The position numbers and the translations under genes are program-made. Positions 1-9,570 of a stretch of 40,849 nucleotides of DNA are shown here, piece after piece. The notes under the pieces are model-generated. The model searched no databases. It had not been told where the DNA came from and was given only the letters and a program-made list of their open reading frames with translations. Source of the stretch: Chrysochromulina parva (taxonomy: Eukaryota > Haptophyta > Prymnesiales > Chrysochromulinaceae); contig PJAB01000114.1 in assembly GCA_002887195.1 (NCBI GenBank), positions 1 through 40,849 of the forward strand, given 5' to 3'. How positions within the stretch are numbered: position 1 is the first letter of the stretch; every line of letters begins with the position of its first letter.

Positions 1-3000
1 CTGCTCCAGTCCCTCCTCGAGCCGACGACCGCGATGGCGCGCTTCCGGCGCGAGGAGCGCATGCCCACGCTCCTGCACGCGCTGCTGTGCGTGCGCGGCC
101 TCGTGATGCAGAAGACGTCGATCACGGCCGAGTGCTGCTCGCGCCTGCAGCCGCTACTGACGGCGCTACACGAGGGGTCGGAGCCCGACCGACGGCGCTT
201 CCTGTCGGCGTGCGTCGCGTCGATGCGCCGGCACGCCGAAGGCCGCGCCTCGGACGGGCGCTCCCTCATCTTCCTCTTCGAGCAGCTGTGCTCGATCGTG
301 TGCCCTGAGCGCCCCGAGCCCGAGTACCAGCTGATGCTCAACAAGACGCACACGCAAGAGGAGTTCATTCGCGGCTCGATGGTCAAGAATCCGTACTCGT
401 CCAAGCAGGTCGGGCCGCTCATGCGCGACGTGAAGAACAAGATCTGCCGCGACCTCGACCTGGGCGGCCTCATCGAGGACGACAATGGCATGGAGCTCCT
501 CGTGGCGGGCAAGATCGTCAAGCTCGACCTGCCGGTGAGCGATGTGTACGAGCAGGTGTGGGCGCGCTCGGCGCAGGGGCAGGGCTACGGCGAGGGCGGC
601 GCGGGCAGCCCGATGGTCGTCGTGTACCGGCTGCAGGGCCTTGATGGCGAGGCGACCGAGCCGATCGTCGAGAGCCTCGACGAGGCCTCGGGCGAGAAGA
701 TGGACCCTGAGGCCGAATATGCGATCGCGGCGGTCGTGGGCGAGGAAGGAGGGCTCGAGGTGATGCTCGACATCCTTGAGCGCTCGAGGCCGCTGCTGCG
801 CATGCGCGAGTGCGCCGCGCTGCTTCTCAAACTACTCCAGCACTGCTGCATGATCAAGGCCAACCGCACGCGCATGTTCGGCCTCGCCGCGGCTCAGGCG
901 CTGCTCCGGCGTCTGCCCGAGGCGCTTGCGGAGGAGACTCTCGCACCGGTCGCTGAGCGGATTGCGCTTACCATTGAGGCGCTGCTCGACGACGAGCTCA
1001 AGACGACGCTCCCGCCGCTGCCCCCGCCGCCCGAGGCCATGGACGTGAGCGCGAGCATCGGCGCACCGGGCGCGGTGGGCGCGCCGACGGACGCGGAGGA
1101 CGCGGCGATGGAGGACGCGGAGGGAGCGATGAGTGCGCCGCTGCTCTCCGAGTGGTCGAGCTACCTCGGCGCGCTCCTCGCAAGCCTCCATAGCCCGACG
1201 GTGCGTGCGCAGAAGCCGCTCGTCAAGGCGCTCACCCAGCTACTGCCGCTCGTGACACGTGGCGAGCGGCCGCTCATGGCACAGTTGCTGGGGGCGCTCG
1301 CCCCATACGCCGCCTTCGACGCGTATGACGAGAGCCTCCACCAGGACGCTGCACATACGTTCGGGCTCGAGTGCCTCGTGGCGACGCTCTCGTCGTTCAA
1401 AGGGGCGGCCGCCTCGCCCCTCGCGCAGCGCATCAAGCGCGCGGTGCTCGAGCACCGCCTGCACGCCACCGGCGCCAACCTTGCCTCGACGGCCGCCGCC
1501 TACTTGGTCTCGCGTCTGCCCTCGAACATGGACACGGGCTCGCAGCTGTGGGCAGCCGCACTCGCACGCCCGGCGCTCCCGTACGTGCTTCAGCTGCTCG
1601 GCGGGCTCGCGCAGGGGCACGATGCCGTGCAGACGCTGCTGCTGACGACCGATGGCGTCATGACGCGGCTGCACGCCCTTGAGCGCCAGTCGTCCTCCGC
1701 GTCCAAGGCCATCGGCACGCTCGCTGAGTCACTCCTCGAGGCCTTGCGGGAGCGCGCCGCCGCGGATGTGGACCAGTTGCGTCGCGAGACGACCGAATCG
1801 AAGCGCAAGGCGGCGCTCGACAAGCGCCAACGCATGCTCAAGAGTATGGGGATGGACACGGGCGCGGGCAACAAGGTCATCGTGAGCCAAGCGGCGCCGA
1901 CGCTGCTTGAGGAACTCAAGGAGGAGCAAGGGCACGTCTGCGTCGTGTGCGGCGAGGGGGAGGCGTACCGGCCAGGCGACATTCTCGGCTGCTACACATT
2001 TTGCAAGCGAGTACCCATCCTCGCAGCTGTGAGCGCCAGCGGCAGCGGTGGCGCCGGCACCGCCGCGGCGGCGGCGGCAGCGCATCTGTCGCCTCTCGCT
2101 GGTGGTCCGGGCAGTGGCATTGGCAGCGCACCGGGCAGCGGGCCGGCGAGCGGTGGGCCGGGCAGCGGCGGCGCGGCCCGTGCGGTCGGCGGCGGCGCGG
2201 CGGCGACCGAGATGTGCTACACGACCGTCTCTCACTTCAACCTGATCCATTTCTCGTGCCATCGCGACGCGACTCGCGCCGAACGCGCGCTCAAGAACCC
2301 CAAGGAGGAATGGGAGGGGGCGACGCTGCGCAACTCGCAGACCAAGTGCAACAACCTGCTGCCGCTGCACACGAGCACGGTCTCGGAGGAGACGTACGCG
2401 ATCCACGTGGAGCAGTGGTGGGCCAGCGTGTCGCATCTGGGGCGCGTCGACGGGCCGCGCTGCCGGCTGCTCTGCCACGACCTCAAGCTCCTTCTGCTCC
2501 GCTTCGGTCTCGAAGAATCCTTTTCGAACTATTCAAAGGGCGGGGGGCGCGAGTCGAATCTCAAGCTGCTCCCGTACCTCGTACAGATGGCCGCGTACCT
2601 GCTCGATGCGCGCGCCTCGCCGCAGCGCCGCTCGTTCCAGCGAGCACTCGCCTCCTACGTCTCCTCGTGCGCGCAGGACGCGACCGATGTGGACGCCGCC
2701 ACGAGCGCCGCCGCGGCCGCCGCGGCCGCGGCCGCCGCTGGCGGCGGCACGCTCACCACGGATCGGCTGGGCACCGACTCCCCTCTCTACTACTTCGTCC
2801 TCTCGCTGCTGGTCCATTCACCCGCCGAGTGGCGTGCGGCGCGCATGCCCATGCTGCGGCGTGCCGTCGCAAGTTGGCGACTCGCCGGCCACTCCCGCGA
2901 AAAGTTTTCGCTCGCGGGCCCCGCGTCGCCGCCGGGTGTGCGCCCCTCGCGCAGCCCCGGCTTGGGCGCCTCGCGCTCGCCCTTAGACCCCTCGCCCGTC

Positions 3001-3447
3001 GTGCTGCCTGTCTCTGTCGGCAGCCCCGGCGTCGGCGCGGCCAGCGGCGCCGACGGCGGGGCGTCGGCGGCCGCGACGACGCCCGTCGAGCGCAATTCAG
3101 CCGGCGGTGGGCTGAGCGCGGGCGCCAGCGGCGGCGTTGCTTTCTTCGAGGCGCGGCCGGTGATCCTCTTCTTCGGCCTCGTCGAGCGGCTGCATGGCAT
3201 CCTGAAGCCGGTCCCGGGTCCATCGGATGCTAAGGCCGCCGCTGAGGCGCCCGAGGCGTGGGTGGATCCAATGAAGGAGCGCCTGCGCTCGCAGGAGCAG
3301 GAGCTGCTCCAGCAGGTAGGCGAGCTGCTACGCGAGTACGAGGAGGAGTTCCTCGTGGCCGAGAGCGCCCACGAGGTCTTTGACGTGCTCGGGCTGCACG
3401 GCGCCATCGGCGGCGCCGGCCTCGAGCCGTGGCTGGGGGGCGCTTGA
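1..3447 (+). CDS. UBR4: UBR4/BIG-like E3 ubiquitin ligase, C-terminal part (5' partial)
   Basis: Giant N-recognin-type E3 ligase; only the C-terminal ~1150 residues are here. The frame is open to base 1, upstream of the first ATG at 34, so the gene continues leftwards (family members are around 5000 aa). Helical-repeat sequence fills roughly 1-1900. At 1930-2480 is the UBR4 C-terminal E3 module: the pair CVVC (1939-1950), then LGCYTF, SHFNLIHFSCH (2230-2265), REEW-like KEEWEGATLRNSQTKCN (2302-2352), and DLKLLLLRFGLEESF followed by GGGRESN (about 2480-2560). In known UBR4 this module is a hemiRING plus the UZI helical domain, which recruit the E2s UBE2A/B. A Gly/Ala/Ser linker (2026-2205) interrupts the hemiRING between its ligand groups. 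Further Ala- and Ser/Pro-rich inserts lie at 2690-2750 and 2920-3130. Stop TGA at 3445. Family assignment is firm. Confidence 0.92.
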   Translation: MLQSLLEPTTAMARFRREERMPTLLHALLCVRGLVMQKTSITAECCSRLQPLLTALHEGSEPDRRRFLSACVASMRRHAEGRASDGRSLIFLFEQLCSIVCPERPEPEYQLMLNKTHTQEEFIRGSMVKNPYSSKQVGPLMRDVKNKICRDLDLGGLIEDDNGMELLVAGKIVKLDLPVSDVYEQVWARSAQGQGYGEGGAGSPMVVVYRLQGLDGEATEPIVESLDEASGEKMDPEAEYAIAAVVGEEGGLEVMLDILERSRPLLRMRECAALLLKLLQHCCMIKANRTRMFGLAAAQALLRRLPEALAEETLAPVAERIALTIEALLDDELKTTLPPLPPPPEAMDVSASIGAPGAVGAPTDAEDAAMEDAEGAMSAPLLSEWSSYLGALLASLHSPTVRAQKPLVKALTQLLPLVTRGERPLMAQLLGALAPYAAFDAYDESLHQDAAHTFGLECLVATLSSFKGAAASPLAQRIKRAVLEHRLHATGANLASTAAAYLVSRLPSNMDTGSQLWAAALARPALPYVLQLLGGLAQGHDAVQTLLLTTDGVMTRLHALERQSSSASKAIGTLAESLLEALRERAAADVDQLRRETTESKRKAALDKRQRMLKSMGMDTGAGNKVIVSQAAPTLLEELKEEQGHVCVVCGEGEAYRPGDILGCYTFCKRVPILAAVSASGSGGAGTAAAAAAAHLSPLAGGPGSGIGSAPGSGPASGGPGSGGAARAVGGGAAATEMCYTTVSHFNLIHFSCHRDATRAERALKNPKEEWEGATLRNSQTKCNNLLPLHTSTVSEETYAIHVEQWWASVSHLGRVDGPRCRLLCHDLKLLLLRFGLEESFSNYSKGGGRESNLKLLPYLVQMAAYLLDARASPQRRSFQRALASYVSSCAQDATDVDAATSAAAAAAAAAAAGGGTLTTDRLGTDSPLYYFVLSLLVHSPAEWRAARMPMLRRAVASWRLAGHSREKFSLAGPASPPGVRPSRSPGLGASRSPLDPSPVVLPVSVGSPGVGAASGADGGASAAATTPVERNSAGGGLSAGASGGVAFFEARPVILFFGLVERLHGILKPVPGPSDAKAAAEAPEAWVDPMKERLRSQEQELLQQVGELLREYEEEFLVAESAHEVFDVLGLHGAIGGAGLEPWLGGA

Positions 3448-3821
3448 TGGGAGAGATTTAGATGGTTCCCGCGGCCCGATGGAGGGATGGTTGCCACGAT
3501 GGTAGAGAGGTACCGAATACAGCTGTTTGGCGATGAGGACCGCATGACGCAATGACGGCGCTTCGTGACTGAGATGCTGGAGCCCCTGGAGCCTGGACGT
3601 GATCGGATGAGGGTGTGACGTTAAACACTGTGCAACACTCCCCGCACCTCGTTACTCCGCTGTTGTAGTACGGGTTTTAATCCCTGCCGCGCCCAAAATT
3701 AACTCGAACCCGCGCTTCGCGCCTGAGGTGAGTACACAAGGTACTATGCTTCTAACAGCTGAACCCCGAAGTGAGTTCACTTCACACTTGTACCAGCCCA
3801 TGCGGCGATGCTCTCCACCGT
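3448..3821. other. Intergenic, convergent 3' ends
   Basis: 374 bases between the stop of the UBR4-like gene and the stop of the TLC-hydrolase gene on the other strand. Only short frames are present, none with recognisable protein character. It presumably holds both 3' UTRs and polyadenylation sites; no clear signal could be assigned. Confidence 0.6.
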
Positions 3822-5831
3822 TCACGCCTTGGCGGCGCTCCGGGCCACGTAACGCTGCCTCGTCGGTGAAACGGTTGAGCGGCGCTGCGGCGACGGCTCC
3901 GGTGGCACGACGCCGGACGTTTTGTGGAGATCGCCTGCCTCCTTGCAAATCCACTCTGCGACCGCGGCCGAGACCTTCTCGCAGCCGGGCTCGGTGGTGA
4001 TCGAATGCCACATGTTGAGGCCACGGAGGGCCGCCATGCCCGGCAGGCCCTTAGGCAGCCCGTCCTTCCTCTTTCCGTTGGCATACAATTTGATGGCGCC
4101 AGCACTGCCGTCGGGCCCCGAGATCAGGATGAGCGTCTTGCGCGCACACGAGGCGCGCTCGAAGAGCTGGACAGAGCCGTTGGGCTCCGTCATCGTGTCC
4201 CCATTCGCATGGATGATGAGCATCGCCGGGCAGGTCACACGCTCGAGCCGTCTCGGCCCCGTCGGTGAAATGAACGCGTTGCAGGCGTTGTTGAAGTGGT
4301 TGGCGACGCGCACACGTACCGAGCCGGTGTAGTTGGTGGTGTCGTTGCGGAACTCCTTATCGATTTGTTGTGCGAGGACCGATTCAGATTTGGCGACGAG
4401 AGGCAGGGTAGGCACCAGGAAGGAGAGGAGACCGCCGATGGGCGCCAGGTGCTTATTCTTGATCGGGCCGAGCACCGACTTTTGCGCCACCTTCTCGAGC
4501 GAGATCATCGGAGCTAGCATGACCATCCCCGCCACGCCGCTGTGTGCGTCTAGCTGGGTGGCGCGGCATGCAACGGCGCTTCCCATGGAGCAGCCGAGCC
4601 AATAGATGGGCAGCTCACCACCCGTCTCGTCGCGCACCACCCCGTGGAGCTGCAGTAAATCGTACGCCAGATCGTCAAAGTCCTCAAAGTAGCCGCGCAG
4701 GTCGCGCGCCCCCTCGCTCTCGCCGTGGCCCTGAAGGTCCATACTGTAGCAAGAGATGCCGGCGTCGGCGAGGTGCTGAAGGATCGAATCGTCCCAGATG
4801 GAGTGGGGCCCGCCCGGGTAGGTGGCGCACAGGAACTCAAAGTGCGCCGACTGGCCGTAGCCGTGCACGAGGATGCAGACCGCCTTGGGACGTTCCGCCT
4901 TGATGGTGAATCTCTGAAGCTTAAGACGGTGGCGGTTGATCAGGTAGCTGCGCTCGAGGATCAGTGGAAGGGGCAGTTTCGAAGGCCATAGGCTCGCTGC
5001 TGCCTTCCACTTCTTCCTCGAGGTGCGGCCCACGACCCGGCCGAAGCACGAGAGCAAGCCAAAGAAGACCAAGAGCGTCACGCCGACGTCCTTACTGATG
5101 GTCTCGAGCAGGATGAGCGGCACGCCAAACGTGACGAATGATGCCGCCACGTACTTGGGAGTTAAGTAGACCTTGCTCCAGCGCTGCTTGACCATGCGCA
5201 GCAAGTGCCGTGGCGCACCGATGCGCACATTCTCGTGGCACGCCTGCTGCCGCAGCACGATGAGGGCCGCAGCGACGGCGAGGCAGATCGCCTTGGGCAA
5301 GATCTTGATGTCCAACTGCGACCATTGCCACGCCACATAGGCAGCGGCGGCGTTGGACGCAGTCATGACCACGGCGTAGAGCGCGTTGGCCCAGCGCGCC
5401 TTTTGTCCGGCGAGCACCCACATGTTCATCGCGCCGCTGCCGATCTCGAGCGCCACCACTCCCGAAAAGTAGACGGTGAATGCCTCAGCTGGAAGTGCGA
5501 ACACCACAAGGGAGTGGCCAAGGAGGCAGGCACCGTGGTGAACTTTGAAGATGAAATCGAGGTGGCCAGCCAGGAAGAGGTCGAGCACCATGTACAGCGC
5601 GAAGACGTACATGAAGAGGTGATCTGCGACTTCGCCGCGGCAGGCGAAGGCTACTGGAAGAATCACAAATTGCGTCGGCATGGACCAGGCATTTCGCCAC
5701 ATTTCCATGCCGCCGACCACGGTTCTGCCGAAGACGCGAGGCAGGCCCCACGACCGCGACGCAGCCAGATACGCGAACGACCACATCACCGCCATTACCC
5801 AGGGCGCCCACAAGCCATCGTCAGCAAACAT
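3822..5831 (-). CDS. TLC-domain / alpha-beta hydrolase (monoacylglycerol-lipase-like) fusion
   Basis: 669-aa membrane protein with two enzyme-like halves. The open frame reaches 5870 but opens there with GTG; the first ATG is at 5831. Residues ~5-200 hold about six hydrophobic helices with TLC (TRAM-LAG1-CLN8) hallmarks: the His pair in FKVHHGACLLGH (H98, H99) and LEIGSGAMNMW in the next helix. Two more hydrophobic stretches (~225-245, ~248-268) follow. Residues ~300-640 form an alpha/beta hydrolase of the monoglyceride-lipase type: VHGYGQSAHF, DLQGHGESEG, nucleophile elbow GCSMGS (S415), NGDTMTEP (D545) and the late His in NMWHS (H609), giving a complete Ser-Asp-His triad. TLC proteins include ceramide synthases and lipid-sensing membrane proteins, so action on a membrane lipid is inferred; the substrate is unknown. 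Divergent from the methyltransferase at 6006. Confidence 0.85.
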   Translation of the reverse strand: MFADDGLWAPWVMAVMWSFAYLAASRSWGLPRVFGRTVVGGMEMWRNAWSMPTQFVILPVAFACRGEVADHLFMYVFALYMVLDLFLAGHLDFIFKVHHGACLLGHSLVVFALPAEAFTVYFSGVVALEIGSGAMNMWVLAGQKARWANALYAVVMTASNAAAAYVAWQWSQLDIKILPKAICLAVAAALIVLRQQACHENVRIGAPRHLLRMVKQRWSKVYLTPKYVAASFVTFGVPLILLETISKDVGVTLLVFFGLLSCFGRVVGRTSRKKWKAAASLWPSKLPLPLILERSYLINRHRLKLQRFTIKAERPKAVCILVHGYGQSAHFEFLCATYPGGPHSIWDDSILQHLADAGISCYSMDLQGHGESEGARDLRGYFEDFDDLAYDLLQLHGVVRDETGGELPIYWLGCSMGSAVACRATQLDAHSGVAGMVMLAPMISLEKVAQKSVLGPIKNKHLAPIGGLLSFLVPTLPLVAKSESVLAQQIDKEFRNDTTNYTGSVRVRVANHFNNACNAFISPTGPRRLERVTCPAMLIIHANGDTMTEPNGSVQLFERASCARKTLILISGPDGSAGAIKLYANGKRKDGLPKGLPGMAALRGLNMWHSITTEPGCEKVSAAVAEWICKEAGDLHKTSGVVPPEPSPQRRSTVSPTRQRYVARSAAKA

Positions 5832-6005
5832 GAACCTCTCGATCGTTGCGGCGGAGATCGCGGAGAACACCTGGCTTCGTCACTCAACTTCAAAGTCCCA
5901 CGGCGCGACCGCCCGCCAACTCGCGATGGATACTCACACGGCCGTATTCATACGTCCGACGCGTGCATGCATAGTTCTTTAGCGTTCGAATTCATCGGCG
6001 TGACA

Positions 6006-6830
6006 ATGAAAGCTCTCTTTGTGTTCGTCGTGTGGATCGTAGCGATGCCAGCCAAACTCCTTTTCGGACAGGTGCCACGCATGAGAGCCGTAGCGCTGAT
6101 GCTCGAGACGCACCCAGAGCTCCGCAACAACGCCTCTCCGCACGGCGACATCTTCGAGTTTGGCGTGTTCACGGGTGGAGGGCTTCGCGCCTGGGTGGAC
6201 GAGTTTGCAAAGCGGGCCATCAAATTCGGCCAGCTCTGGGGATTCGACAGCTTCAAAGGCATGCCAGACGTCGATCCGAACACGAGCGATCCAGAAGAGC
6301 AGCGCATCCGACAACGTGGCCACAGGGAGGTGGCGCCGGGACAGCTAAATGCAATGCAACGCTTCCGCGAGGAGGTCGCGAGCGTGAGCAGCCTTGATGA
6401 TTTGCACCGCGAGCTACGTCGGATCATCGGCCACCCGTGGGATCGCACGCACTTCATTTCGGGCTTCTACAATGAGAGCCTCCCCAGGCTGCCGCCGGAG
6501 ATGCTCCGGCGCATGAAGCCAGCCTTCCTCGTCGACTTTGACGGAGACTGGTACTCGTCGACCATCGGTCCGTGGGAGTTCCTGCTCGCCAATTGTCTGG
6601 TCGTACCTGGTAGCTTCGTCTACTACGACGACCTGCAAGAATGCGGCCTCGGCTCAGGCTGCGGAGAGGGGCGCGCCCACGCAGAAGTCACCGCGCGCCA
6701 TCACATCAAATGGGAGCGACACGATTGGCGCGACCCGCGGCGAAACAACCGCTCGGGGCTACCCATCGTATTCCGGGTCCTGTCGCTGAGGCCCGCGCCG
6801 GGCTGTCGAAGACGCTTAGTGCTACAATAA
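6006..6830 (+). CDS. TylF/macrocin-O-methyltransferase-like SAM-dependent methyltransferase
   Basis: 274-aa protein. It begins with a hydrophobic signal-anchor-like segment (residues 1-22, KALFVFVVWIVAM), then a class I methyltransferase fold of the TylF family: the glycine-rich SAM loop FEFGVFTGGGLRAW (~48-61), LWGFDSFKGMPD after the second strand, and LVDFDGDWYSS ... VVPGSFVYYDDLQE in the C-terminal half, matching the family's acidic metal/substrate motifs. TylF enzymes O-methylate sugar hydroxyls, but eukaryotic members are mostly uncharacterised, so the substrate is unknown. An in-frame ATG at 5967 would add 13 residues. The larger open frame upstream overlaps the hydrolase gene antisense and is not credible. 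Only 135-175 bp separate this start from the divergent hydrolase start. Confidence 0.8.
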   Translation: MKALFVFVVWIVAMPAKLLFGQVPRMRAVALMLETHPELRNNASPHGDIFEFGVFTGGGLRAWVDEFAKRAIKFGQLWGFDSFKGMPDVDPNTSDPEEQRIRQRGHREVAPGQLNAMQRFREEVASVSSLDDLHRELRRIIGHPWDRTHFISGFYNESLPRLPPEMLRRMKPAFLVDFDGDWYSSTIGPWEFLLANCLVVPGSFVYYDDLQECGLGSGCGEGRAHAEVTARHHIKWERHDWRDPRRNNRSGLPIVFRVLSLRPAPGCRRRLVLQ

Positions 6831-7073
6831 TTGCATGCACATGTCATTGTAACTTTCTACAGCATCTACGAATTCACGACTCGATTTCACGACGCGATAC
6901 CCGGGCGGCGGCCCACCATGCGAGCTCCCGCTATCAAAGCGTTGAGCCTAGCGGAAACCAGGCGGAAACCTGTTCGACAATGTTACACAAGTCCAGAGTG
7001 CTCGGATCCAGAGCGCGCCTGTCCCAATCTCGTCACCCCGCGGCAGCCTGCGAGATGCACACGAGTGCGTGTC

Positions 7074-8650
7074 TCATCGGAACGGTTGCTCATGCCACTT
7101 AGGCTTCGGGACGATCTCAAAGTCTTCAGATTTCGGCTCATTGCTCTCGCGCGTGCCGACGGCCTTTTTGGTAGGCTCCATCATCATCGTTGCTCCCAAT
7201 GGTGCGCTCGGCGGCGGTGGCAGCGCGCTCGGAGGTAGCGGGAGAGCATAGCTCTCCACAGGCCGCGCGGCCGAAGTGGCCCCAGAATTCGTGGTCGCAC
7301 TGGCTGTGGCTTCAGCAGATGGCTTCCTCTGCGACAGCAGCGTGAGCGAGGCAACAATCAGGCCAACCACGAGCGTGAGCACCAGAATGGAAAAGGAGAA
7401 AATGCCTGCGCTCGTCGATGGAATTTCCTGTGCACTGGGCTTGGCAGCAGCTTCTGAGAGCGCCTGCAATTCCTCGGGAGACGGGTCCTTAAGGAGCTCT
7501 ATTGCGTCGCTCACTTTTAGCAAGGCCTGCTTGCCGAAGCCCGCGAGCTGCCTTTGCCACTGGGTCGCGAGCGTCTTCACGTCCATCGTCCCGCGGACTG
7601 TTTTGTGTTGCGATGATGACGAAGGCGAAATCCCACACCGTTTTCCCCACAGGGGGCACGCGCGCCGCGCCGTGGCGCCGGAGTTCGAGACTGTTTCGAG
7701 TAACAATTTCATTCACAAACATGACCATCGCACGGGCCCTCGCGCTGCCGTCGCAGCTGCTCTTCGAAGGCATCCAGATGCTTCTTCGCGCGCGCCAGCG
7801 CATCCGCCAGTCCGTTCTCCTCAGCCTGCTGGGCCTGCTCAAGGGTCTCGGCCTCCTTCAGTGCTTGCGACTCGCTCAAAACGCGTGCGCACCAGAGAAA
7901 GAGCGCGCCGATGGCGGCGCCACCGCTGCGAACCGCCGCCTGCAAGCTGGTGAGCTGTAGCACAGTGGTTGCCGAACCTGCCGCCATCCGCATCGCCATG
8001 TGCCCATGAGCTGCCGCTCTCACGCTGGCCTGCCGCGTGCTCGAGGCCCGTGGTAGCGTCGCCAATGCGTTGCGGACTGCGGCGGCGACGGCTGGGCCTG
8101 TGCCGCTGTGGAGGCGTTTTGGGTCGAAGCTGCGCAGCGCCGTACGCAGCTCGGGGCTCGCGAGCAATGCCTGCGCCTCCTCCCAAGTGGCGAGTAGCGG
8201 TGAGGCGGAGTCGGAGGGCTCTGTGCGCTGACTGCTCGCAAGACGCAGCAGCGAGCATGCGCAGCATACCACGCTCCGAACATTGGTCGGCGGATTGTAT
8301 TTGAGCGCACGGATCGCTGCTATCTCGGTCTCCTTCAGATCGCGCACCGCCTCCGCAGCCGCACTTGGTCGCAGCTTCGCCTGAGCGTACCGCACGGACG
8401 CACCAAGAGGATCGCGGAAATCCACAACCTCGTCCAGCGCCGCTCGCAGTGCCGCAAGGATGGCACGCGCCTCAGCCAACCTTGTATCTGCCCGCTCAAA
8501 GTTAACATCCACGCCCTGCCGCCGAGAGAGAAGCGCATCTAGCTGCGCTATCAGTTCGGCACCTCGCACATGCCAGGCGGCAACCTTCGCCTTGATCTCA
8601 GGAGAGAAGGTCGAGTCCTCGATCGCCGAGCGATAGGGAAGAGCGGCCAT
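7074..8650 (-). CDS. Orphan dynein-type stalk/microtubule-binding-domain protein with C-terminal membrane segment (two exons proposed)
   Basis: Proposed join of 8650-7726 and 7597-7074, 482 aa. Exon 1 resembles the dynein heavy-chain stalk: a coiled coil (~15-95, KVAAWHVRGAELIAQLDALL to LRAALDEV), then AAAEAVRDLKETEIAAIRALKYNPPTNVRSVV..CSLL, TWEEAQALLASPELRTALRSFD, and SGGAAIGALFLWCARVLSESQALKEAETLE leading into a second coiled coil. This follows the order of the dynein microtubule-binding domain (PP-V, W..., CGP-like and CC2 blocks). No AAA+ motor is present. Exon 2 encodes a helix, one strong transmembrane segment (~373-396) and a Pro-rich tail. Without splicing, these would be two genes overlapping by 4 bases (7709-8650 and 7074-7712). 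The dynein likeness is seen by eye; the membrane tethering depends on the inferred intron. Confidence 0.6.
7598..7725 (-). other. Putative intron joining the two dynein-stalk exons
   Basis: Removing 128 nt (donor G|GTCATG, acceptor AAAACAG|TCC on the minus strand) fuses the two minus-strand frames in register (925 + 524 nt = 483 codons) and removes the TGA that otherwise ends exon 1. Its size matches the well-supported 123-nt intron in msrA. The donor is weak, so this remains an inference; a GTTTGT donor with a GAAG acceptor is an alternative. Confidence 0.4.
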
Positions 8651-8788
8651 CCGGATCGTGAAGTATTATCACGCGCTGTGAAAAACCGGAAAGCACTCTC
8701 CACGCACAGGGCAGGAGGTTAGACCTAGGGTTTGGGTTTCGGCTCGGTAAGGAAGTCCGCACGAGGGAAGCTCTATAGCCTCGGGAGG

Positions 8789-9247
8789 ATGGTTGCAACC
8801 GGGCAAGTGGCGGAAGCGGAGGCGCCGTCGCTGGCGCGCGAGGCGGAGGACGAGAAGGAGGAGGACACGATGAGATCGCACGTGCCCGTCACGGCCGCTG
8901 CACTGGCAGCAGCAGCAGCAGCGGCCGCCGCCTCCGCGGCCGAGATCTGCCAGCTCACGGGAATCCTACCACTGCGGGCGCTAGAATCGGACTCGCGCCG
9001 GCACACGCCGTTGTCGTTTACTGGGACCACCATATCCACTGTCCGCGCGCCCATCCAGAAGAGGCCACGTTTGCAAAGTGGCTCGAGGCTTGTCCGATCA
9101 AACACGCCATTTGTATCCTATCACATTCCTGGTGCCAATACCGAGCTGCCCATCGACCAAAATTTGACCTATCACGACGAGGAGCGGCGGGGTCCTACTA
9201 TACTGCGGGATCCGGGCAATCCGTCGTTCATTTTGCGCCGTGGCTGA
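8789..9247 (+). CDS. Hypothetical protein (weak)
   Basis: 152-residue frame starting at the ATG at 8789; the longer frame upstream opens with TTG. It is acidic at the N-terminus (AREAEDEKEEDT), then has an Ala run of about 15 residues and an unremarkable C-terminal half with no recognisable domain. It lies divergent to the dynein-stalk gene (start 8650), leaving 138 bp. Base composition falls towards AT downstream. It could be a real small gene or chance open frame; transcription evidence would decide. Confidence 0.3.
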   Translation: MVATGQVAEAEAPSLAREAEDEKEEDTMRSHVPVTAAALAAAAAAAAASAAEICQLTGILPLRALESDSRRHTPLSFTGTTISTVRAPIQKRPRLQSGSRLVRSNTPFVSYHIPGANTELPIDQNLTYHDEERRGPTILRDPGNPSFILRRG

Positions 9248-9570
9248 CAGCGAGGCCGTGCACGATCGATCAGCAATTTCAGCATCATACGCATGATCAT
9301 ACGCGCAAATTGTGCATCGATATACTTGTTAGATTTATAGATTGTGTGGCTGTGAATTGTCAGCAGAGTTGTCGGTATCAATCTAACATGTGCATCGAAA
9401 CTATGCCTATGTGACACCTCCGTACCGGAGTATTTCCTACCCACCACGAGACCCCCTGGCGCAACGCCATGCGGTCGGCGGGCCATCCGATCGGATTCGA
9501 GTTCGGAGTTGTGTCGCGTTCCACTTGTCCTCTGACCGCGGCCCTCCCCGCCCGCCTGCGCCTCCGCGTC
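9248..9570. other. Intergenic stretch
   Basis: 323 bases with lower GC than the neighbouring genes and no credible gene. A 9-base direct repeat (ATCATACGC) occurs twice around 9284-9304. Nothing else was recognised. Confidence 0.5.

Noticed and set aside
1947..3233. 428-residue plus-strand frame inside the UBR4-like gene
   Set aside because: Arg/Ala/Gly-rich shadow frame; the overlapping frame carries the diagnostic UBR4 C-terminal motifs.
5205..6005. N-terminal extension of the methyltransferase frame
   Set aside because: It runs antisense to the hydrolase gene and has shadow-type composition; the start at 6006 or 5967 with its hydrophobic anchor is more natural.
7709..8650. Fragment of a full dynein heavy chain gene
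   Set aside because: No AAA+ P-loop or linker sequence is found on either side, and the frame has its own good ATG start; a free-standing stalk domain fits better.
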